Assembly: GCA_041739875.1 (NCBI GenBank)
Contig: JBGSNA010000157.1
Span: forward strand, 1 to 64,000
Length of the DNA: 64,000 nucleotides
From: JBBSJZ01 sp041739875
GTDB lineage: Bacteria; Planctomycetota; Planctomycetia; Pirellulales; Pirellulaceae
Direction of reading: 5' to 3'
This document shows positions 9,764 through 18,800 of this stretch, one piece after another. The position numbers and the translations under genes were made by a program. The notes beneath the pieces are model-generated. The model ran no database searches. It worked only from the letters and a program-made list of their open reading frames with translations, and was not told where the DNA came from. How positions within the stretch are numbered: position 1 is the first letter of the stretch; the number at the start of each line of letters is the position of its first letter.

Positions 9764-10777
9764 CTATAGTAGTCCGAGCGTCTCCTCCAGCCCGAACATG
9801 ACGTTCATGTTTTGGACGGCTGCACCACTTGCACCTTTGATCAGATTGTCGATCGCGCAGATGAGAATGAGTCGCGAGCCAGCGTCGCGGACCGTCATGT
9901 GGACAAAGTTAGAGCCACGAACGTGCTTCGTCGCCGGCAAGTGATCAACGACTTTTACAAACGCCGACGTTTCGTACTGTTGCCTCAAGCAAGTCATTGC
10001 ATCTGCTGCTGTGGCTCCATTACTTCGTACATAAATCGTTGACAAGATCCCCTGGTCCATCGGTGTGAGATGGGGCGTGAAAAGCACATCGATAGCTTTG
10101 CCACCAATTCGGTGAACCAGATCACTGATCTCTGGTTGGTGTCGGTGCCCTGCGACAGAGTAAGCCGAGATTGATTCGTTCGTTTCGCAATAGAGCGTTG
10201 CGAGTTTGGGTGAACGACCGGCACCGCTGACACCACTCTTGCTGTCGACAATCATGTCGTCCGTGTCAATCAGTCCGGCGCGCACCAGAGGTGCTAACGG
10301 CAAGATCGCACTTGTGGGATAACAGCCTGGGTTGGCAACGACATCGGCGGTTCGGATTTGTTCGGCAAAGAACTCTGGCAAGCCATAGACCGTGGAGCCG
10401 ACTCGTTCGGGCCAAGGGTGCTTCACCTCATACCATTTTTCGTAGGTCTCAAGATCCGACAAGCGAAAGTCGGCGCTAAAGTCGATACAGCGCAAGCCCA
10501 TGCCGACAAGAGTCTTGACGGTTTCTGCCGATGCGCCGTGTGGAAGACAGCACATCGCGACATCGCACTTTTCCGCAACGCTTGCGGCATCGAAGTTCTC
10601 TACCAATACATCCGTGCGACCGGACAACGACGGGTGGATGTCACCAAGACGTTTGCCTTCTTCGCCGCGGCTCGTCGCCACAACGACTTCCGCTTGGGGA
10701 TGCCGTTGGATTAAACGAGCGGCTTCGAGGGCCGTGTAGCCTGTCGCGCCAATGATCCCTACTCGAACTTTCATCAT
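9764..10777 (-). CDS. argC: N-acetyl-gamma-glutamyl-phosphate reductase
   Basis: ArgC reduces N-acetylglutamyl phosphate to the semialdehyde with NADPH, the third step of arginine synthesis, in the cytoplasm. The 337-residue protein has the N-terminal Rossmann motif GIIGATGYTALEAARL, the active-site cysteine in VANPGCYPTSAILPL, SGVSGAGR, and the VAGHRHQPEI segment of the substrate domain. The start is an ATG pair (MMKVRVGI). No other arginine biosynthesis gene lies nearby, so it is not in an arg operon here. It may share an upstream region with the co-directional GlmU-like gene, whose stop is 78 bp before this start. Confidence 0.97.
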   Translation of the reverse strand: MMKVRVGIIGATGYTALEAARLIQRHPQAEVVVATSRGEEGKRLGDIHPSLSGRTDVLVENFDAASVAEKCDVAMCCLPHGASAETVKTLVGMGLRCIDFSADFRLSDLETYEKWYEVKHPWPERVGSTVYGLPEFFAEQIRTADVVANPGCYPTSAILPLAPLVRAGLIDTDDMIVDSKSGVSGAGRSPKLATLYCETNESISAYSVAGHRHQPEISDLVHRIGGKAIDVLFTPHLTPMDQGILSTIYVRSNGATAADAMTCLRQQYETSAFVKVVDHLPATKHVRGSNFVHMTVRDAGSRLILICAIDNLIKGASGAAVQNMNVMFGLEETLGLL

Positions 10778-10839
10778 AATCCTTGATCTAATAAAGAGCG
10801 GCGCCGAACCAAACGACGCCTATTTGAAGCGATGCCAGT

Positions 10840-10869
10840 CTACAGGCCAATTTGCTACAGGCCAATTTG
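10840..10869 (-). repeat. Perfect 15-bp tandem duplication spanning a stop codon
   Basis: The 15-mer CTACAGGCCAATTTG occurs twice back to back (10840-10854 and 10855-10869). On the coding strand this duplicates the last four codons plus the stop, encoding Q-I-G-L-stop twice in the same frame. The second copy follows the functional TAG, so it gives an in-frame backup stop. Confidence 0.9.
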
Positions 10870-12126
10870 TTCGTCCAATTCTCGGTCATCGACGGTTAAG
10901 TCAAACATATCCTTGATCAATTGTTGATCACATTCCCGCTGTTCCACCTTACGACGGGCGAACATGCGTTTCTGGGTATTGATCATCACATCCGCCGGCA
11001 ACGTAGATGTTTGTCCAAAAAGTCTCGCGTAATTGACAAAACTAGGAACGTTCGCTGTGACGAAGCCGTACATCATTGAACAGACGCCGATCACCTTGCC
11101 CGTGAAGATGCCGGTGTTGATCGCAGATTTCGAATAGTCACCCATCACACAGCCAAAGAACTGCATCCCCGTCGCGACGCGGTGTTCACCATACTCGACG
11201 TTGATTTTTCCATAAGTATTCTTCAAATCGCTGTTGCAAGTTCCGGCGCCAAGATTGATCCAACTTCCGAGGTAGCTGTGTCCAAGAAAGCCGTGATGTT
11301 GTTTGTTCGTATAGGGTTCAATGACGGATGCTTCGACTTCGCCACCGATTTTTACGGTGTGCCCGAGCGAAACGCCGTCTTTGAGCGCGGAGTGTTCGAT
11401 TACACGCGTTGAATGTCCGGCAAAGACAGGTCCCGCTAAATAACAGAACGGACCGACACGAACATTGTTTTCGAGCAAGATCGGTCCATCTTGAGTATTG
11501 ATTGACGCGTAATCACCGATTGAAACACCTTCCCCCACAAACACGTTCGGGTGGATCTCGCGGTACTTTTGTTGGGTCAGCCGAAACTCGATCGAGCGGT
11601 TCAATTCCTTCATGTGCCAGCTCACAATGTCGTGCGGCCAGTGAAACGCTTCAAGAGTTAAGGATGAACTGGGTAAATCGGCTGCGAGTTGCGACCAAGA
11701 CTCGAGGTGTGGCGAATTTCGTTGGATGGCGGTGACTGGTTCAGCGGCCAATTTTTCCTGGTCTTTGCGGACGATTTTAGCCGCAAGTACTGAGTCGTCG
11801 CTGGGATCAGTGATCACGATGGATTCGGCTGCGCGTGACAATTTCTCGAGCGTCTGCAGTATTCCGACTCGCGGTACCAATCTCGCGTTGACGAGCAGTA
11901 GATCCTCTTTGGCGGAAAGTACATGCTCCGGCGGACCGGACAGTTGAAAGTCGAGTGATTGAATGTTTCGCAGATAAGGCCGCACGTCCGCATACAGATT
12001 GCCGTTGAGCAATCGTAGCCAGTCAACCAGTCGCAGACTTGCACACGTGACTGCATATGCCGGTCTCGCAAGCGTCGCTGGATTCAATTTCGTGACGAAC
12101 TGGTCTTCGAAGCAAACGATATTCAT
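10855..12126 (-). CDS. GlmU-like sugar nucleotidyltransferase / left-handed beta-helix acyltransferase
   Basis: 423 residues. The first ~170 form an atypical nucleotidyltransferase-like domain (MNIVCFEDQFVTKLNPATLARP) without the usual LAAGxGTRM motif. From ~195 there is a hexapeptide-repeat left-handed beta-helix (VFVGEGVSIGDYASI, LLENNVRVGPFCYLAGPVF, INLGAGTCNSDLKNTYGKI). This matches the alternative GlmU family of Bacteroidetes and planctomycetes, proposed to make UDP-GlcNAc from glucosamine-1-phosphate and feed peptidoglycan and lipid A. The GAGTxxSDLKNTYG block resembles the acetyl-CoA/pyrophosphorylase-associated end of GlmU. The exact substrate is inference. A 15-bp duplication covers its stop codon. 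Confidence 0.85.
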   Translation of the reverse strand: MNIVCFEDQFVTKLNPATLARPAYAVTCASLRLVDWLRLLNGNLYADVRPYLRNIQSLDFQLSGPPEHVLSAKEDLLLVNARLVPRVGILQTLEKLSRAAESIVITDPSDDSVLAAKIVRKDQEKLAAEPVTAIQRNSPHLESWSQLAADLPSSSLTLEAFHWPHDIVSWHMKELNRSIEFRLTQQKYREIHPNVFVGEGVSIGDYASINTQDGPILLENNVRVGPFCYLAGPVFAGHSTRVIEHSALKDGVSLGHTVKIGGEVEASVIEPYTNKQHHGFLGHSYLGSWINLGAGTCNSDLKNTYGKINVEYGEHRVATGMQFFGCVMGDYSKSAINTGIFTGKVIGVCSMMYGFVTANVPSFVNYARLFGQTSTLPADVMINTQKRMFARRKVEQRECDQQLIKDMFDLTVDDRELDEQIGL

Positions 12127-12330
12127 AAGAGGTAGCCAGTAACTCGGCCAGTGACCGAAGAGGGATCGTAGCGATTGAGGCTGTTGTAGCGATCGTGAAG
12201 TTTATCCGAAAAAACGTCTTGGTCTGAGCCCCCAATTGATCGCAATCCCGCTTCCTCTGCCCGGCCTCGAACGTACTGTGAATGGGTACGGCTATGTTGG
12301 TTTCCCGACGCGTTCTCTCGGTGCTCATCC

Positions 12331-13578
12331 GTGTCACATCGCTCCGCCGCTGCTCGTTCAAGGACGAGTCAACGTATTGTCTGGTTGATTTCGATCTTTG
12401 TTTTGCCAGGCTTTACTTCTGGCGATTCCCCAGAATCCTTACTTCGCGACCATCAAACGGAGTCGCTCGAGCACGATATTCGGGGGTTGTCCAGTGACTC
12501 GTACGTCACACGTCAAACAGCGACGGAGAGAATTCTCGCGATCGGTCCAAGTGCGATTGGTCCACTCCAAGCCGCTTTGAAAGATCCTTCGCTTGATGTT
12601 CGCTCGCAAGCAATGCTGATTGTACGGAAGATACATGACGCCGACGTGGATCGTGAACTTCAGCGGTTGCTTACTCTCGATAGTGAAACCGATGGCGACG
12701 CGTTACGTCTGCCCATGTGGATGTCCCTGAGCAGATACTTAGGCGATGACCGGAATGCTCGACGGATCTATGGCGAGCTTAGCAATCGTTATCGTGAGTC
12801 GATGACGGCGCTTTCGGGTGACCAGCAATGTAACTATCAATTGCCGTCACCCAGTCGCCTTGATCCACAAAAGTTGGATCGCTCCGAATTGTTCGGTTGG
12901 ATGATGGTTCTGCTTGTGGATCTTTCCGTCGATCAAAAGACGACGCCAACTCCATCGTCGCTAACACCATTGATGCCTGCAATTGACCAAGCGACGCGAT
13001 ACGCTTCGCTCTCGACTCGGTTGGCATCGACGCTCAGCCATCCAAGGTTGTGTCCAGATCTCACAGGTGAAGATAGTAGCGATGGCGACCTTGAACGTGA
13101 CGCTCTGCGGCGTTTGATTTCCGCATGGGTTTCGGATCATCACAGTCTCGTTTGCCCGCAAGATCGATTGGCAATCGCAATGCGATATGACTGTCTCACG
13201 CAGGGACGTGAACTTTGTAAGACGCTATTGAGTCGACAATCGAGTGAACCGCGATCCGTCGCAATGGCGTTACTCGCAGCCGCAACACTGGATCATCCTG
13301 AATTGACCGGCTATCTCGAAAAGTTTGAATTCGACCGGCGCGTCGCCCATCACTTCCAACTGGTGGGAACCCCGGCTGAATTCGTAAACACCCAAGTCCG
13401 GGACGTCGTGCTAGCGCTTCGGCTGAGACATCTTGGTCTGGATCCACGCGATGCTGGGTTTGTACTGTTGCAGGCCGATCCGACGTACACGTACAGCCCG
13501 ATAAGTCTCGGCTTTTCTAGTGATTCACAGCGAAATAGCTGTCACGCCGACGCCGCCTTGCTCATTCAAGGTCACTAA
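12331..13578 (+). CDS. HEAT-repeat-containing protein, probably exported
   Basis: 415 residues from a GTG. The region at ~20-32 (IVWLISIFVLPGFTSG) could be a signal peptide. Residues ~50-115 show one or two HEAT-like helix pairs (YVTRQTATERILAIGPSAI, then LQAALKDPSLDVRSQAMLIV), a type common in planctomycete proteins. The rest is not recognisable and has few cysteines and no catalytic motif that I can name. HEAT units usually bind protein partners. The start is uncertain because the gene is divergent from the GlmU-like gene and no good Shine-Dalgarno sequence is visible. Function unknown. Confidence 0.7.
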   Translation: MSHRSAAARSRTSQRIVWLISIFVLPGFTSGDSPESLLRDHQTESLEHDIRGLSSDSYVTRQTATERILAIGPSAIGPLQAALKDPSLDVRSQAMLIVRKIHDADVDRELQRLLTLDSETDGDALRLPMWMSLSRYLGDDRNARRIYGELSNRYRESMTALSGDQQCNYQLPSPSRLDPQKLDRSELFGWMMVLLVDLSVDQKTTPTPSSLTPLMPAIDQATRYASLSTRLASTLSHPRLCPDLTGEDSSDGDLERDALRRLISAWVSDHHSLVCPQDRLAIAMRYDCLTQGRELCKTLLSRQSSEPRSVAMALLAAATLDHPELTGYLEKFEFDRRVAHHFQLVGTPAEFVNTQVRDVVLALRLRHLGLDPRDAGFVLLQADPTYTYSPISLGFSSDSQRNSCHADAALLIQGH

Positions 13579-13752
13579 CGACGCGTCGGATCACACCACG
13601 CTTGAATCGTACGACGCAACACGGCTAGGTCGTGAGCGATTAAGTTGATGTCGTGTTGCGCTGAAGGGGGCGTTTCCCTCGTTCTCGCCAGAGTGCGTGA
13701 ATTCTGTTGAAGCATGAGTGCAACGTGATGAGAGCGGTTTTCTTGCACCGAG

Positions 13753-15240
13753 ATGGAGATAATGGCAATGAGCATTTTTCGATCAAGTGTTTTTCAAACG
13801 GTAGTTTTAGTTGTCGTCTTGTTGGCGGGGCGATGTGATTTCGGTTCGAGTGGTTGTTGGGCGGCGGACAAAGAGAACGAAGACGCCAAAGTCTTCCGGG
13901 CGGGCGCGTACAGCATAGACATCACTCCGCAATCTTTCCCCGTGGATTCTGCGGGCAGCATGTCGCCGCGATTAGCGACCTTCGCGAATGATCCACTTCA
14001 TGCAAGATGTTTGGTGCTCGATGATGGTGAAAATCGAGTGGCCTTTGCCATTTGTGACCACTGCATGATTCCACGCGAGCTGATTGATCTTGCAAGGAAA
14101 AGGATCCAAGAAAAGTGTGGTATTCCGCAAGATCATGTGCTGTGCTCCGCGACGCACACTCACACCGGCGTCACCCTGACGCCGACGTTTCAAAGCAACG
14201 TCGATATAGCGTATTGTGAATTCCTTGTTGAGCGAATTGTGGAAGGGGTTTGCAAGGCGAATTCGCGATTGACGCAAGCGAAAATTGGTTGGACGGTTGG
14301 TAATAACCCCAATCAAGTCTTTAATCGACGATGGTATATGCGAGACGGATACGAAATTACGGATCCGTTTGATGTTGGCGAAGATCGAGTGCGGATGAAT
14401 CCTCCGCCCGGTAATCAGAAACTGCTTAAGCCAGCGGGACCGATCGATCCGGAAATTTCGATTGTTTCGGTGGTTTCACCTGAAGGGACACCGATCGCTC
14501 TGCTTGCCAACTACTCGCTTCATTACGTGGGCGGAGTTCCAAGTGGCGCCTTGTCAGCCGATTACTTTGGCGAATTTGCAAAGCAATATGCGTCTTTAGC
14601 GGGTATTGCCGCAGATTCCGAGTTTGTTGCCATGATGACCAATGGGACAAGCGGGAATATTAATAATGTCAATTTCTTCGACGGTTCCTTGAGTCAACAA
14701 CCCTTCGAACAGATTCGATTGGTCGCCCATGATGTTGCGGAGTCCGTGGTGCAGGCGATGAAGCGGATCGAGTATCTTGATTGGGTACCCATCCAAGTTG
14801 GTAATGAAGAGGTTGAGCTCCAAGTTCGCAAACCAACTGATGAAGATCTTGAGCGTGCTCGAAAGTTGATTCAAGAGTCCGGTGACCCACCCTATCGTGA
14901 TGTGCGGCTTGTCTATGCGAACGAAACGATCGACTTGGAAAAGTATCCGAATACCGTGATGGCGAGAATCCAGGCAATTCGTATTGGCGATCTTGGGGTT
15001 GTCAGTAGTCCTTGCGAGACATTTGTCGAAACTGGCTTGGCGGTGAAGCAAAACAGTCCCCTTCGGGCCACATTCACGATTGAGCTGGCTAATGGCTACA
15101 ACGGTTATTTGCCACCAGTATCGCATCATCAACTTGGCGGATACGAGACCTGGCGGGCAAAATCCAGTTATCTCAGTTCAGATGCTGAGCAGATCGTTCG
15201 TCAGACTCAGTTGCGGTTGCTGGGCATTCTTGCGCAGTAG
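13753..15240 (+). CDS. Exported neutral/alkaline ceramidase-like protein
   Basis: 495 residues. Signal peptide at ~6-37 (MSIFRSSVFQTVVLVVVLLA, then CWAADK); an ATG at 13768 is an equally good start. The body matches the N-terminal domain of neutral/alkaline non-lysosomal ceramidases: FRAGAYSIDITP, DPLHARCLVLDDG, the metal-binding motif SATHTHTGVTLTP, LANYSLHYVGG with another likely zinc ligand, MTNGTSGNINN, and a late ELANGYNGYLPP. True ceramidases hydrolyse ceramide to sphingosine and fatty acid. Bacterial and planctomycete members are mostly untested, and the usual C-terminal domain is missing, so the substrate remains open. Expected location is periplasm or outside. Confidence 0.85.
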   Translation: MEIMAMSIFRSSVFQTVVLVVVLLAGRCDFGSSGCWAADKENEDAKVFRAGAYSIDITPQSFPVDSAGSMSPRLATFANDPLHARCLVLDDGENRVAFAICDHCMIPRELIDLARKRIQEKCGIPQDHVLCSATHTHTGVTLTPTFQSNVDIAYCEFLVERIVEGVCKANSRLTQAKIGWTVGNNPNQVFNRRWYMRDGYEITDPFDVGEDRVRMNPPPGNQKLLKPAGPIDPEISIVSVVSPEGTPIALLANYSLHYVGGVPSGALSADYFGEFAKQYASLAGIAADSEFVAMMTNGTSGNINNVNFFDGSLSQQPFEQIRLVAHDVAESVVQAMKRIEYLDWVPIQVGNEEVELQVRKPTDEDLERARKLIQESGDPPYRDVRLVYANETIDLEKYPNTVMARIQAIRIGDLGVVSSPCETFVETGLAVKQNSPLRATFTIELANGYNGYLPPVSHHQLGGYETWRAKSSYLSSDAEQIVRQTQLRLLGILAQ

Positions 15241-15493
15241 TTTCAAGTTCGGCAACGGTAGCGGTAGGTCTGGATTTGCATTTTGCGTCATCAGGTGACT
15301 AACGATTTTGCTGCTTGTAACGAGTGATGGTGAGTTTCGCGGTCTTGGCTTTTATCGGGGTGCGGGAAAATCCTTTGATTTTTCCAGCATCCCGGGTGAT
15401 AGCGAGCTAGTTTTCCAACAGATGGCGTAGTTACGTCGTCTGATACGGGGTTAGCATCACGTTCACTCCTTGAAAGGGCCTAAGCGGTACATC

Positions 15494-16294
15494 ATGAAAA
15501 AACTAATCTGTCTAGCTGTCTTGTTGAGTTGTCTGGTGCCCAGCGTCGCCATTGCGGCGAAGAAAAAATCTGGATCAAGCGGTGGCGGAACGACACCAAG
15601 CATCTTTTCACCTGTTCAATCGACCGCACGCCCTTTCGGACTGCAGCCCTTCGCACAGGTTCGGCTGAAGGCCAACGATGCTCGTTCGCTAGATTTTCAA
15701 ACGAATTACTTACCGTACTTCTCTGAGCTAATCAACCAGCAGCTTTCCGAGGGCGCTGTGTTCTCAAATGCTGAAGGCTTCAAGTTGGATGCATCACGTT
15801 TGTTTCTGAGAACGGAGTCCGATGAACCGATTCGTGTTTACTTTGTTCACGAGGGCGCCGGTTACCGCAACACTCTTGGATTCAGCATGACTCCAGCAGG
15901 TGCCGAGACGACGGGCCAGCCCTATTTGATTTTCCCGGACGCATCGTTCAATGGTACGACAAGCACGTCGCGAACCTCAACAGCACCGCTGGTAGTGGGT
16001 GATTATGTTGAGCTGACGACCGGTGCACCTGGGATTCAGCTCGACTTCTTTCTAATTGCTGACGGTGCTGGAGGTAACAATGTTGGAACTTGGTACAACA
16101 ACCCCGAACGGAATGCGGATGGACTGAAGCACGTAGTCGCTTTCTTGATGCCGAATACACGCTACGTGTTAATTGGCTTTGAGGATCTTTATAACGGCGG
16201 TGACTTGGATTACAACGACTGCTTGTTCGCTGTTGACATCGGTGAAGTGAACGCTGCGAATCTGTTTGATATTGAAGGCACGTTGCCTAATTAG
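15494..16294 (+). CDS. Exported DUF4114-domain protein
   Basis: 266 residues from the ATG at 15494, chosen because it opens directly on a signal peptide (MKKLICLAVLLSCLVPSVAI, cleaved before AAKKK) with GAAAGG upstream; an upstream in-frame start adds eight residues. A short Ser/Gly linker follows. The C-terminal ~90 residues carry the DUF4114 signature: VVAFLMPNTRYVLIGFED, then YNGGDLDYNDCLFAVDIG, whose acidic residues may bind calcium. Such domains occur in secreted and surface proteins. It is the first gene of a same-strand run with two TadE-like genes and a TadG-like gene, suggesting a surface function, but no enzymatic role is visible. Confidence 0.82.
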   Translation: MKKLICLAVLLSCLVPSVAIAAKKKSGSSGGGTTPSIFSPVQSTARPFGLQPFAQVRLKANDARSLDFQTNYLPYFSELINQQLSEGAVFSNAEGFKLDASRLFLRTESDEPIRVYFVHEGAGYRNTLGFSMTPAGAETTGQPYLIFPDASFNGTTSTSRTSTAPLVVGDYVELTTGAPGIQLDFFLIADGAGGNNVGTWYNNPERNADGLKHVVAFLMPNTRYVLIGFEDLYNGGDLDYNDCLFAVDIGEVNAANLFDIEGTLPN

Positions 16295-16347
16295 TTCAAC
16301 GCATCGGAAGTGATTGTCAAATCATTCAAAATTCAGTCAACAGTTTC

Positions 16348-16782
16348 ATGAAGTTTCCTGTCACACAACCGTCTCACCATGCGAAGCGATCACGCCGCTT
16401 CCGACGTCGTCGCGCCATCGCGACCGTCGAACTGGCGTTGGTGTTGCCGGTGATGCTGATCATTGTGTTCGGGACTCTGGAGATCTGCCAACGATTGATG
16501 ATTCGACAAACGGCTGCTGTGGCCGCCTATGAAACGGCGAGACTTGCTGCTCGCCGCACAACAACCATGGCGCAAGCTCGAGCCCGCGGCGAGCAAATCA
16601 TGACAGATCGCCGAATCAACGGCGGTGTCGTCGATATCACACCCAATCAGCTTGCCTTGCTGCCCGCAGGCAGTGAGGTGCAAGTCACCGTGCGAATTCC
16701 TGTTTCTGGGAATACGACAGTGAACTACTTGCTACCCACGACGGGTGAAGTACGGATTGTGACGACCATGTTACGCGAATAG
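16348..16782 (+). CDS. TadE-like pseudopilin / pilus-assembly protein
   Basis: 144 residues. After a basic N-terminus (RRFRRRRA) comes the TadE core: AIATVELALVLPVMLIIVFG, then LEICQRLMIRQTAAVAAYETAR, with the conserved Glu at position 5 of the hydrophobic segment as in type IV-like pseudopilins cleaved by prepilin peptidase. The rest is a periplasmic domain with VQVTVRIPV. In Tad systems TadE and TadF are minor pseudopilins or membrane components. Here the ATPase, secretin and platform genes are absent from the window, so a role in pilus assembly is not assured. It starts 53 bp after the DUF4114 gene. Confidence 0.85.
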   Translation: MKFPVTQPSHHAKRSRRFRRRRAIATVELALVLPVMLIIVFGTLEICQRLMIRQTAAVAAYETARLAARRTTTMAQARARGEQIMTDRRINGGVVDITPNQLALLPAGSEVQVTVRIPVSGNTTVNYLLPTTGEVRIVTTMLRE

Positions 16783-16890
16783 AAATTTAATTGAACCAAA
16801 ACTGCTGCTAGTGAGTGAATCGTTAGCGGCGGATGTGATTGTTACCTGTCCTTTTCTGGCTTTTCAACCTCTTCTTCGTAGACCAACATC

Positions 16891-18111
16891 ATGTGCCGAA
16901 CCGTAAGTTTTTTTGGGGGAGCAGTATTGTTTCAAGGTCGATACCGAACAACTTTTCGCTCTGCGCGACGTGCGCATAAGCGTCGAGGTAGCATCGTTGT
17001 GCTCGCTGCGGTTGTGATCACCACATTGATTGTCATTGGTGGTGTAGCCATTAACCTGACTCAGCTCGCTACGGCACGTACCGAAATTCGTTTGGCCAGC
17101 GATGCCGCGGCGAAAGCGGGTGCTGTTGTGCTCGGGCAGACTCAAGACCCCGATCAGGCACGGGCGGCTGCGCGAAGCATTGCTTCACGTCACGAAGTGG
17201 CGACGATGAGCATGAATATCAGTGACATTGACGTTCAGTTCGGCAACAGTGCAAAGAGTGAGGGAGGCAACTTCACGTTCAATCTCAATCAGGCTCCATT
17301 GAATTCGGTTCGGGTCAACACACGGATTGCTCAAGATGCCTTGACGTCCGAGGGAACCTTCTTTTTGACGGGTTTCTTGAACCCCGATACGTTTAGCCTC
17401 GACTACACGTCCATTGCGACGCGTGTGGATCACGACTTGTGTTTGGTTGTTGACAGAAGTGGTTCAATGGCTTGGGACATGAGCAATATTGAATGGCATT
17501 ATCCAGTCGATGCTGCCCACCCAGAAACAAGTATTATCCAGAACTATTTTCAAAAACCCCATGCCACCCTTAGTCGTTGGGCCGCGTTAACCCGCAGCAC
17601 TGAAATTTTCTTCGAAGAACTCGAGGACCTGCCGATCGAAGTGAAGGTCGGATTGGTGAGCTACAGCAGTAACTTTGTTTTCGGGCTCTACGAAAGCGTT
17701 GCGAGTACCACGCACAATGATCTGACGACGGAGTATTCCGAACTGATCGCTTCGATGAACCAAATTGGTACCCAAGAGCTGATCGGCAACACAAACGTTG
17801 CATCGGGAATGCAAGCCGCAGTGAACGTGCTGACCGGCGACGGGGCTCGTATCACGGCCAAGGGGACCATGATCGTATTGACTGACGGAATTTACAACCA
17901 AGGGACTGATCCGAGCGTTGTTGCTGCTGCGGCGGCCGCAGCAAACATTACCGTTCACACGATTACTTTCAGCGACCAAGCCGACCAGGAAAAGATGATT
18001 GAAGTAGCGAGCATGGGAGGTGGAAATCATTATCACGCACCCGATGAAGAGACACTTCGAGAAATTTTTGCGGAAATTGCTGAGACGCTGCCAGCAGTGC
18101 TTACCAAGTAG
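16891..18111 (+). CDS. TadG-like protein with a von Willebrand factor A domain
   Basis: 406 residues. Residues ~30-65 give the TadG/Flp-type membrane segment (RRGSIVVLAAVVITTLIVIG, then NLTQLATARTEIRLASDAAA). A vWA domain starts at ~180 with a complete MIDAS motif, VVDRSGSMAWD, a conserved Thr in NTNVASGMQAAV, and LTDGIYNQGTDP. The protein is probably anchored by its N-terminus and displays the metal-binding vWA domain outside the cytoplasm, where it could bind a protein or surface ligand. It lies between two TadE-like genes (gaps of 108 and 65 bp), likely one transcript. The ATG at 16891 precedes a plausible basic n-region. Confidence 0.87.
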   Translation: MCRTVSFFGGAVLFQGRYRTTFRSARRAHKRRGSIVVLAAVVITTLIVIGGVAINLTQLATARTEIRLASDAAAKAGAVVLGQTQDPDQARAAARSIASRHEVATMSMNISDIDVQFGNSAKSEGGNFTFNLNQAPLNSVRVNTRIAQDALTSEGTFFLTGFLNPDTFSLDYTSIATRVDHDLCLVVDRSGSMAWDMSNIEWHYPVDAAHPETSIIQNYFQKPHATLSRWAALTRSTEIFFEELEDLPIEVKVGLVSYSSNFVFGLYESVASTTHNDLTTEYSELIASMNQIGTQELIGNTNVASGMQAAVNVLTGDGARITAKGTMIVLTDGIYNQGTDPSVVAAAAAAANITVHTITFSDQADQEKMIEVASMGGGNHYHAPDEETLREIFAEIAETLPAVLTK

Positions 18112-18176
18112 CCCATTCGTTCGCTGGTCGACACGTACTTTCCAACGCATAACAGAATTTCTTACGGAACATCACC

Positions 18177-18701
18177 ATGGATCGATTCACAACCCATCGA
18201 ATTAGCCAGGCTCGCCTGCGACATCCGTTGACTCAGCGACACACGATGGTTCGGGCGCGGCGCGGTGCATACGCGGTTGAGTTCGCGCTTTGTGCAACGG
18301 TGTTCTTCTCGTCCATCTTCGGTTGTTTCGAGCTTGCTCGTTATATGTACGTTCGCCAAGCACTCGATCAAACTGCTTACGAAGCTGCACGAACTGGAGT
18401 CATCAGTGGCGCCTCATCCGCCGAAGTGGAACTTCGAGCACAGTCTCTGCTTGCGGCCTATGGTGTTACGGTCGCATCGCTTGAGGTGCTTCCCCAAACC
18501 ATTGACGAGAACACTCGCGAGATCTCGGTGACGATTACTTGTGACTTTGCCCAAAACTCGTGGCTCGTTGGGCACTATGTCTCTGACGAGCCGATGGTGG
18601 CCACGGTGACACTCGATCACGAGAATCAAGCATATTTGGTGCCTGCCGCCGCTGCGGAGGCGGATGATCTGAACAACAACGATGAGCCGCTCGATGTGTA
18701 G
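18177..18701 (+). CDS. Second TadE-like pseudopilin protein
   Basis: 174 residues. Basic N-terminus (MVRARRGA), then the hydrophobic pseudopilin segment AYAVEFALCATVFFSSIFGC, FELARYMYVRQALDQTAYEAAR and a periplasmic domain rich in beta strand (REISVTITCDFAQNSWLVG). The Glu in VEFAL corresponds to the conserved +5 acidic residue. It is paralogous to the TadE-like gene at 16348, and both flank the TadG/vWA gene, so a hetero-complex is plausible. The C-terminus is acidic and alanine-rich. An internal ATG (MVRARRGA) could be the true start. Confidence 0.85.
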   Translation: MDRFTTHRISQARLRHPLTQRHTMVRARRGAYAVEFALCATVFFSSIFGCFELARYMYVRQALDQTAYEAARTGVISGASSAEVELRAQSLLAAYGVTVASLEVLPQTIDENTREISVTITCDFAQNSWLVGHYVSDEPMVATVTLDHENQAYLVPAAAAEADDLNNNDEPLDV

Positions 18702-18800
18702 GTCGCTTCGGTCGGTTCGTAAGCAGTCCGAAAATCGGTTTTGTTAGTTTTTTGCGGGGCGTCTCGCCGAGATTCGGATGCGAGATTAATATCTTCAGTT

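Noticed and set aside
15340..15410. Possible terminator (GGAAAATC / GATTTTTCC) after the ceramidase-like gene
   Set aside because: The stem needs a bulge and no T-run follows, so it is too weak to call.
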